Assembly (NCBI RefSeq): GCF_000717715.1
Contig: NZ_JOAI01000015.1
Span: forward strand, 1 to 64,000
DNA length: 64,000 bases
From: Streptomyces sp. NRRL B-24484
GTDB taxonomy: Bacteria; Actinomycetota; Actinomycetes; Streptomycetales; Streptomycetaceae
Reading direction: 5' to 3'
Under the pieces are notes generated by a model. The model made no database searches. It was given only the letters and a program-made list of their open reading frames with translations, and was not told the origin of the DNA. Shown here in pieces: positions 58,538-64,000 of this stretch; the first letter of the stretch is position 1, and each line of letters opens with the position of its first letter. The translations under genes were made by a program, and so were the position numbers.

Positions 58538-60103
58538 TCAGTCGGCCGCGGTGGCGAGCGGCCGGGCACGCCGGGCACGCCCGCCACGCAGTTTGAGGGT
58601 GGCCACGACCATCACGGCGATGGCGGCCCACCGCAGCAGCACATCGCCGGGCGGCACGTAGAGGCCGAGATAGACACACCCCGCGAGGGCCGCCACCAGC
58701 CCCAGGACGAGGGCCCGGACGGCCGGCGGCCCCGCGGGGGTGCGCAGCAGCGGCCCGGGGCGCAGGAGTTGGCCCGGCTCCCGGACCCGCCGGAGCTCGC
58801 CGCAGGCGACGGCGGTGCCCGCGCTCAGCAGCAGCATGCGCAGGTTGGCGGGCACGCCGGTCACGGCGAGCAGCTCGACGGCGTCCAGCACGGCTCCGGC
58901 GAGCAGGCACAGCACCGCCGCCGCCAGGACGGCCGCGACACGGCGGCCCCGGGCCAGCAGGACACCGGCACCGGTCGCCGCACCGACCAGGGGCAGCGAG
59001 AGGGTGGAGAGGCTCGGGGGGCGGCCGGTCGAGAAGGTCATCAGGACGCCGGCGACGAGCAGCCACACGGGCCAGGCCAGGACCCGGGCCACCCACGGCA
59101 GCTGTGCGGCCCCCGGTCGGCCCGCCGCTGCCGACACCCGGCCCGGCGCAGCAGGCGGCCGCTCGGCGCCCGCCGGACGGTCGAGCTCGGTCGGCGGGTG
59201 GGTGAGCACGGCCGGGCCCGCGTCCTGCCGGCCGCGCCGGACCCGGGCGGCGGCCTGCGGCTCCGGGGCGGGCCTGTCCGAGGCCCTCGACAGCAGTTCC
59301 TGGAGCGTCCGGGCGGTCGTCTCCGCGGACGGCCGGGCCTCCGGGTCCTTGTCGACCAGGGCCGCGAGTTCGGACTCCAGGGGCCCGGCCCCGGGCACCG
59401 CGGGCAGCGGCCTGGTGAGGATCGCCGCGTAGACCGAGGTGAGGGTCGGCCCGTCGAACGGGGGCCGGCCCGCGACCGCGGTGTAGAGCGTGGCGCCGAG
59501 CGCCCAGAGGTCGGCCGGGGGGCCGACCTGCCGGCCCTCCAACTGCTCCGGGGCCATGTAGTGCGGGGTGCCGATGACCGTCCCGGTGCGGGTCAGGTGC
59601 GTGGCGGCGTCGAGGATCCGGGCGATCCCGAAGTCGGTGAGGACGACGCGCTTGCCGGCGAGCAGCACGTTGTCCGGCTTGAGGTCGCGGTGCACGACGC
59701 CGGCGGCGTGCGCGTGCGCCAGGGCGTCCGCGACCGCAGCGCCGATCCGCGCCGCCTCCCGCCAGGACACGCCGCCCTCGGCCTTCAACTGCTGCTGCAG
59801 CGACCGGCCGTCGACGTACTCCATGACGATCCACGGCACGCCGCCGTCCTCGACCACGTCGTGCACCGTGACGATCCCGGGGTGCTGCAGCCGTGCCGCC
59901 GCCCTGGCCTCGCGCAGGGTGCGCGCCATCAGCTCGCGCCGGTCCCCGTCGTCGAGACCGTCGGGCAGCACGACCTCCTTGACCGCGACCGTCCGGTCGA
60001 GCGTGCTGTCGTACCCTCGCCAGACCCGGCCCATTCCGCCGCGCCCGACAGCTGCGTCCAGCCGGTACCTGCCACCGATGGTTCGTCCGTCCTCCGAGGC
60101 CAC
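58538..60103 (-). CDS. Ser/Thr protein kinase with C-terminal membrane domain
   Basis: A 521-residue Hanks-type kinase. Glycine loop GRGGMGRV, K42 (VAVKEV), catalytic HRD-LKPDN with D140, DFG Asp157 and APEQL. The kinase domain ends near 270; a Pro/Ala-rich linker (about 275-335) leads to five or six hydrophobic segments instead of PASTA or other ligand domains. It phosphorylates unknown cytoplasmic targets at the membrane. GTG 60103 is preceded by TAGTGT 4 bases upstream, resembling a -10 for a leaderless transcript; no ribosome-binding site is seen. Confidence 0.92.
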   Translation of the reverse strand: MASEDGRTIGGRYRLDAAVGRGGMGRVWRGYDSTLDRTVAVKEVVLPDGLDDGDRRELMARTLREARAAARLQHPGIVTVHDVVEDGGVPWIVMEYVDGRSLQQQLKAEGGVSWREAARIGAAVADALAHAHAAGVVHRDLKPDNVLLAGKRVVLTDFGIARILDAATHLTRTGTVIGTPHYMAPEQLEGRQVGPPADLWALGATLYTAVAGRPPFDGPTLTSVYAAILTRPLPAVPGAGPLESELAALVDKDPEARPSAETTARTLQELLSRASDRPAPEPQAAARVRRGRQDAGPAVLTHPPTELDRPAGAERPPAAPGRVSAAAGRPGAAQLPWVARVLAWPVWLLVAGVLMTFSTGRPPSLSTLSLPLVGAATGAGVLLARGRRVAAVLAAAVLCLLAGAVLDAVELLAVTGVPANLRMLLLSAGTAVACGELRRVREPGQLLRPGPLLRTPAGPPAVRALVLGLVAALAGCVYLGLYVPPGDVLLRWAAIAVMVVATLKLRGGRARRARPLATAAD

Positions 60104-60286
60104 GGGGACACTATGCCGCAGCCCCGACACGACGGATGTCGAAACGGCACAAACCGGCTGTCCTGACGAGCAGTCACCGCACGGCTCCCGGAGCACGGTT
60201 GTCGACGCTCACGCAGGACGCGCCGTCAGGTCCGCCCCGGGTTCGTCAACCGTCGCAGCCGGCGGGGACCCGGGCCGACGCCAGGC

Positions 60287-60607
60287 TCACGACGTCCTCC
60301 TGGACCGGGCGGAGCACTGGTGGCAGTGCACGGCGTCCACCGGGCCGCCGGAGCGGGCCAGCAGCACGGCCCGCGCGCACGACGCGGCGAACAGCACGCC
60401 GACGGCGGCCGGCACCACGCCCGCGGAATGCCCGCCGAGCAGCAGTTCGGCCGCCAGGACGAACAGCACCGCCGCCGCCAGGAACCGCACGGCACCCTGG
60501 CCCCGGACCACGGGGCGGTACCGCTCGCGGAAAACGGTGATCCCGGTCGTCTCCTCGCACCGAGGGCAGCCCGCCTGCGCCGTTTCGAACAACAGCTCAT
60601 CCGTCAC
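60287..60607 (-). CDS. Small zinc-ribbon membrane protein
   Basis: A 106-residue protein with CPRC (residues 14-17) and a distal CHQC near the C terminus that could bind one zinc ion. Between them are two hydrophobic segments (about 42-60 and 63-85). Such layouts occur in small actinobacterial proteins of unknown function. No clear Shine-Dalgarno sequence was seen. Confidence 0.65.
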   Translation of the reverse strand: MTDELLFETAQAGCPRCEETTGITVFRERYRPVVRGQGAVRFLAAAVLFVLAAELLLGGHSAGVVPAAVGVLFAASCARAVLLARSGGPVDAVHCHQCSARSRRTS

Positions 60608-60974
60608 ACGGCCACCCTACGGCTTGCGTCCAGGGCGCCCGCCCCTGTTGTCCGAGCCCGGCCCGCGCGATGCGCGGACGGCTTCACCGGACCCGCGCCG
60701 GAGCCACAACCGGCCCGCCGGTACCAGCCCTTGACCCCGCACGCCGCACCACCCGCCCCGGACGCCACCCGCAGCCCCTCGCGGCACCGCGACACGACGG
60801 CGCACCGACCGGAACGGCCGGTCGGCCACGCCCGCGGCAGGACGCCGACCGGCACCCGCAGGCCGTCGACGCACCGGCGCGCCCACCCGAACGCCTCAGT
60901 CGGCATGCGGCGCACGGGGTTCGTTCCTACGGTGCCCGGTGAGGGGGATCCCCCGTCGAGAGGTGAACACTGAC
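60608..60974. other. 367-base region without a supported gene
   Basis: Several ORFs cross it on both strands, but none has a ribosome-binding site, recognisable motif or plausible composition (Arg/Pro/Gly-rich throughout). It must hold the promoters of the leftward zinc-ribbon gene and the rightward DUF1508 gene. Confidence 0.55.
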
Positions 60975-61160
60975 ATGGCAGGCAAGTTCGAGCTGTACGT
61001 CGACGAGTCGGGCAACCACCGCTTCCGCCTGAAGGCCAGCAACGGCTCGGTCGTCGTCACCGGCGACCCGGAGGAGTCGCGGGAGCAGTGCCTGAAGAGC
61101 ATCGAGTCGCTGCGCAAGCTGGCGCCGTACGCCCAGGTGCTGGAGGCCGCCGGCTCGTAG
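60975..61160 (+). CDS. DUF1508 (YegP-like) protein
   Basis: A 61-residue single-unit DUF1508 protein. KFELYVDESGNHRFRLKASNGSVVVTGD and SREQCLKSIESLRKLAP follow the family pattern of a beta-sheet and a helix. Members are widespread, small and of uncertain function; E. coli YegP has two copies of the unit. AGGTG precedes the ATG. A very strong hairpin follows the stop. Confidence 0.88.
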   Translation: MAGKFELYVDESGNHRFRLKASNGSVVVTGDPEESREQCLKSIESLRKLAPYAQVLEAAGS

Positions 61161-61178
61161 CCGCCGACCGGCAGGACA

Positions 61179-61221
61179 GCGAACGGGCCGGCCGCCCCGT
61201 CGGGGCGGCCGGCCCGTTCGC
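61179..61221 (+). terminator. Strong hairpin terminator after DUF1508
   Basis: A perfect 20-bp stem (GCGAACGGGCCGGCCGCCCC and its complement) with a 3-base loop, 18 bases after the stop codon. The longest perfect stem found in the window. Confidence 0.9.
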
Positions 61222-61364
61222 GTGCGTGCCGTCCTTTGCCGGACCGCATCGGATCTCCCCGAAAGCCTCACACGTGACACCTGTCCGCCGTTCGGGTGCC
61301 GTGCGTAGGGTCCGTTTCGCAAGGCCGCGCCCCTGCCGCGCGAGAACCGACCCCGGCAGATCCC

Positions 61365-61925
61365 ATGGACTACTGCGCACCCTGCCGACGCCATCTCAAC
61401 GGCGCACTGTCCTGCCCCGGCTGCGGGGCGGCCGGTGGCCCCGCCCCGGTGGACACGACGGCCGTGCTGCCCGCCCGCGGCACGGCACGCCCCGCCCAGG
61501 GCGGCGAGCCGCACCGCCGGCGCGCCCGCCGGGCGGCCGGACCGAAGCGGCGCCGGGCGGTCATCCTGACGGCGGCCGGCCTCGCCCTCGGCGGCGCCGG
61601 CGTGCTGGCCCTGGCGGCACCGGACGGCAGTGGCGCCGCCCGCCCGATCACCGCGCCGGTGGACGACGCCCGGCCGGCGGCGAGCGACACGCCCACCGTC
61701 GAACCGGCCACCACCTCGGCCTCACCCACCAAGCAGGTCTCGGCGAAGGCTTCGAAGTCCGGGAGCGCGAAGCCGAGTGCCTCGGCCGCCTCCGCGACCG
61801 CGCCGACGGCCACCGCCGCGCCGACCACCGCCCGGCCGACGGCGACGGCGACCGTGCGGCCCAGCCGCAGCCCCTCGCCGAACCCGTCGAAGTCCTGCAC
61901 GCCGTTCCTGTTCTGGTGCACCTGA
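61365..61925 (+). CDS. SCO2400-like zinc-ribbon, single-helix protein
   Basis: A 186-residue protein beginning MDYCAPCRRHLNGALSCPGCGA, a four-Cys zinc ribbon that I recognise as the N terminus of the SCO2400 family. A basic segment and one hydrophobic helix (about 67-85, VILTAAGLALGGAGVLALAA) follow, then a long Ser/Thr/Ala/Pro-rich extracytoplasmic tail ending CTPFLFWCT. Function unknown; the architecture suggests a cytoplasmic zinc ribbon with an external stalk. Confidence 0.75.
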   Translation: MDYCAPCRRHLNGALSCPGCGAAGGPAPVDTTAVLPARGTARPAQGGEPHRRRARRAAGPKRRRAVILTAAGLALGGAGVLALAAPDGSGAARPITAPVDDARPAASDTPTVEPATTSASPTKQVSAKASKSGSAKPSASAASATAPTATAAPTTARPTATATVRPSRSPSPNPSKSCTPFLFWCT

Positions 61926-61940
61926 CCCGTGCGGCGCGGC

Positions 61941-62291
61941 TCAGCCGTTCAGCCGGTCGGCCAGGTACGCGGCGTGGCTGATCTCCACCTGCCGTGAGGC
62001 GGTGAGCAGCGTCAGCGGCCCCCGCCCGGCCAGTTCGCGCAGGTGGTCGAGGGCCTCGGCGCGTTCGGGTTCGGCCAGCTCGGCGCGGTAGCGGCGCCGG
62101 AACTCCGTCCAGCGGTCCGGGTCGTGCCCGTACCAGCGGCGCAGCTCGGTGCTGGGGGCGACGGTCTTCAGCCATTCGTCGAAGCCGGCGTCCGCCTTCT
62201 TGAGGCCGCGCGGCCAGAGCCGGTCGACCAGGACGAGGGTGCCCTCGTCCGGTCCGGGTTCGTCGTGGAGCCTGCGGCGGGTGACGGCCAT
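61941..62291 (-). CDS. DUF488 family protein
   Basis: A 116-residue protein with VLVDRLWPRGLKKADAGFDEWLKTVAPSTELRRWYGHDPDRWTEFRRRYRAEL, typical of the short DUF488 (YeaO-like) family. The C-terminal half has LTLLTASRQVEISHAAYLADRL. Members are implicated only loosely in DNA metabolism or stress. ATG 62291 is followed by MAVTRRRL, the usual N terminus. Convergent with the SCO2400-like gene. Confidence 0.88.
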   Translation of the reverse strand: MAVTRRRLHDEPGPDEGTLVLVDRLWPRGLKKADAGFDEWLKTVAPSTELRRWYGHDPDRWTEFRRRYRAELAEPERAEALDHLRELAGRGPLTLLTASRQVEISHAAYLADRLNG

Positions 62292-62473
62292 CCGGCCATG
62301 CTCGCGCGCGGTTCGCCGAAATCCGCGCGTACGCTGCGGAGTGTCCTGGATGCTGTCCGTACGGCCCACTCCTGCGGGTGTCCGCCTGCGGGTGCCTGCG
62401 GTGCCCGCGGTTGCCTCCGGGGCGGGCCGCGGGTGGGCTCCGGACGGCGGCACTGGTGACGAGGGACGCGGCG

Positions 62474-63463
62474 ATGAGCACGGACGGGGCGACGGGGCGG
62501 GACGGGGCGGCCGGGCCGCTGGCGGCGGCGGGCGTGCTGTTCCGGGACGCCGCGGGCCGGGTGATGGTCGTCCGCGCGGTGTACGAGAGCCGGCACCCGG
62601 TCGAGGTGCCGGGCGGCGGCTGGGAGCCGGGGGACGCGACGCTTCGGGCGACCGCCGTCCGGGAGCTGCAGGAGGAGATGGGGCTGCGGCCGCGGCTGCT
62701 GGCGCTGGCGAGCGTGGACTGGGCGATGAGCAGCTCCCGGCCGCCGATCGTCTCCTTCCTCTACTGGGCGCAGCCGCTGACGGCGGCGGAGCTGGCGGCC
62801 GTCCGGCTGCAGGAGGACGAGCTCGGCGGGTACGCCTTCGTGACGCCCCGGCAGGCGGCCTCGGCGCTGCCGCCGCGGCTGTCGCGCCGGGTGGCGGCGT
62901 GTCTGCGCTCGCCGGCGGGGTCGGGGCCGGTGGAGATGGAGGACAGCTTCCCGGTCGGTCCCGCCGCGGCCGGGCTGCCGCCGGGGCCGGCTCCGGCGTA
63001 CACCCGGGCCGACGGCCTGGACCTGGCGGGCGGTGACCGGCCGCCGGTGGTCCCGCCGCTGGACCGGGAGACGTACTACGCGACGCGTCCGCGGATCCGG
63101 GCGGAGGTCCAGGTGCTGGCGGCCGACCCGGGGGGCCGGGTGCGCACCGCCCGGGCACCGGTGGCGGCCGACCGGGAGACGCCCCGCGCGGCCGCGGCCC
63201 GGCTGCTGCGCGAGCGGCTGGGTTCGGTCCGCCCGCCGGGCCGGCTGCTCGCCCTGGACTGGCTGCCGGGTGACCGTCCCCGCCTGGTGTACGTCTTCGA
63301 CGGCGGCCGCCCTGACCGTCACCGGCCTGCCGGGGAGCCGGCAGCCGCCGCGGAGGCCGCTCCGGCCGAGGACCGGCGGACGGCTGCCGCCCTGGCGCAC
63401 CGCGGGGCGGTGTCCGGGCCGCTCGAACTGGTCGACGGCGTGCCGGCGGCCGATCCGGGGTGA
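62474..63463 (+). CDS. Tandem Nudix hydrolase, second domain degenerate
   Basis: A 329-residue protein with two Nudix-like halves. The first (about 15-150) has an intact Nudix box, GGGWEPGDATLRATAVRELQEEMGL, with the metal-binding REUxEE glutamates. The second (about 210-310: VQVLAADPGGRVRT ... ETPRAAAARLLRERLG) keeps the fold outline but has lost the Glu residues of the box. Substrate unknown; nucleotides or nucleotide-sugar-like diphosphates are typical. GCGGCG only precedes the ATG, so the ribosome-binding site is weak. Confidence 0.82.
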   Translation: MSTDGATGRDGAAGPLAAAGVLFRDAAGRVMVVRAVYESRHPVEVPGGGWEPGDATLRATAVRELQEEMGLRPRLLALASVDWAMSSSRPPIVSFLYWAQPLTAAELAAVRLQEDELGGYAFVTPRQAASALPPRLSRRVAACLRSPAGSGPVEMEDSFPVGPAAAGLPPGPAPAYTRADGLDLAGGDRPPVVPPLDRETYYATRPRIRAEVQVLAADPGGRVRTARAPVAADRETPRAAAARLLRERLGSVRPPGRLLALDWLPGDRPRLVYVFDGGRPDRHRPAGEPAAAAEAAPAEDRRTAAALAHRGAVSGPLELVDGVPAADPG

Positions 63464-63587
63464 TCGTCGACGCGGCAACGCGGCAGCGGGCGGCGCGCCG
63501 GGGACCGGCGGGTGTGACGGCGGGCCGCTTGCGGCATGACAATCGTGACAGTGGAGCGGCCGGTGCCGCCCTGCCCGAGGAGGTCGT

Positions 63588-63965
63588 ATGGTCCGCGACA
63601 TCGAGTCCGTGCTGACCGGGCTGCAGGTGGAGGCCGTCGGGGTGTCGGGGCCGCTGAGACTGGCACTGTCCGGCGGTGTGGTGCTGACGGTGACGAACGA
63701 CTTCCGGGTGCGGACGGCCGCCGAGGTGGAGCACTTCTACCCGGGCCTGTCGGTGCCGGCCTCGGGGCTGCTGGCCGCACTGGCCGGTGCCCGGGTCGCG
63801 GGGGCCGCGGTGACCCGGGCCGGCGGCCTGGAGCTGGGCTTCCGGTCGGGCGTCACGCTGTCTGTGCCGCCGGACACGGCCGTCGCGGGCACCCCGGCCT
63901 GGCAGGTCTCCGGGCCGGACGGGCCGCTGTTCACCGCGGAGCCCGGCGGCTACCTCGCCGTCTGA
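63588..63965 (+). CDS. DUF6188-like small protein
   Basis: A 125-residue protein rich in beta structure, with VSGPLRLALSGGVVLTVTNDFRVRT and ending WQVSGPDGPLFTAEPGGYLAV; the pattern is that of DUF6188 proteins of unknown function. A perfect GAGGAGG ribosome-binding site supports ATG 63588. The last 35 bases of the window contain no feature. Confidence 0.75.
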   Translation: MVRDIESVLTGLQVEAVGVSGPLRLALSGGVVLTVTNDFRVRTAAEVEHFYPGLSVPASGLLAALAGARVAGAAVTRAGGLELGFRSGVTLSVPPDTAVAGTPAWQVSGPDGPLFTAEPGGYLAV

Positions 63966-64000
63966 CGCCCCCGGGGTCCGGCCCTGCGCGGTGCGGCCCT

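Noticed and set aside
60608..60974. Several ORFs on both strands between the zinc-ribbon and DUF1508 genes
   Set aside because: No ribosome-binding site, family motif or plausible composition in any of them.

Overview
The window is very GC-rich and densely coded, and almost every gene carries strong third-position GC bias. Together with the gene content (murT-gatD, PfkA-type phosphofructokinase, ECF41/SigJ sigma factor, PucR regulator, SCO2400-like protein, two dispersed GGGAGGTGCCCCCA-type repeats, GlnR- and PHO-box-like sites), this points to a streptomycete, Streptomyces or Kitasatospora. No tRNA, rRNA, transposase, integrase or CRISPR array was seen.

Layout. 0-10.8 kb: an Orn/Lys/Arg-decarboxylase-like PLP enzyme whose 5' part is partly duplicated at the window edge, a small membrane protein, glmS behind a small unknown gene, divergent asnB, a secreted Cys/His-rich protein, an aromatic-type PLP decarboxylase and an ACT-GNAT protein. 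10.9-30.8 kb: a surface-glycopolymer locus of about 20 genes. It holds a GDP-mannose 3,5-epimerase homologue, a WecG/TagA transferase, several GT4/GT2 glycosyltransferases, a priming sugar transferase, an LCP attachment enzyme, a CelD/FemAB-like acyltransferase, a polysaccharide deacetylase, a Wzc-like tyrosine autokinase with its low-molecular-weight phosphatase, two Wzy/O-antigen-ligase-like proteins, a Wzx-like flippase and four methyltransferases. This is a complete-looking Wzx/Wzy-type pathway with tyrosine-phosphorylation control. 31-38.9 kb: murT-gatD (lipid II amidation), pfkA, a TetR-MFS pair, a D-2-hydroxyacid dehydrogenase and a CtaG-like protein. 38.9-44.5 kb: ureABCFGD on the minus strand with an ECF41-type sigma gene 25 bp behind ureD, and a well-matching GlnR box in front of ureA. 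44.7-48.5 kb: an EEP-family membrane protein, a Tat-exported glycerophosphodiesterase and a secreted sphingomyelinase, the last two with PHO-box-like repeats. 48.5-54 kb: succinate-semialdehyde dehydrogenase, a small membrane protein, an ATP-dependent DNA ligase and a secreted thermolysin-family protease. 54-64 kb: a PCD-like/VOC fusion, a fold-III PLP decarboxylase with a PucR regulator, a membrane Ser/Thr kinase, small unknown proteins, DUF1508, DUF488, tandem Nudix and DUF6188-like proteins.

How it works together. The central locus should build a repeat unit on undecaprenyl phosphate (priming transferase, then glycosyltransferases), modify it (methylation, deacetylation, acyl transfer), flip it (Wzx), polymerise it (Wzy-like) and either release it or attach it to peptidoglycan (LCP). 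A GDP-mannose 3,5-epimerase suggests an L-galactose- or L-gulose-type sugar in the polymer. The neighbouring cell-wall genes (glmS, murT-gatD) are housekeeping. The urease and phosphodiesterase genes look like nitrogen- and phosphate-scavenging functions.

Functions are assigned from motifs and remembered family features. No database search was run. Starts were chosen by ribosome-binding sites, overlaps and family lengths.
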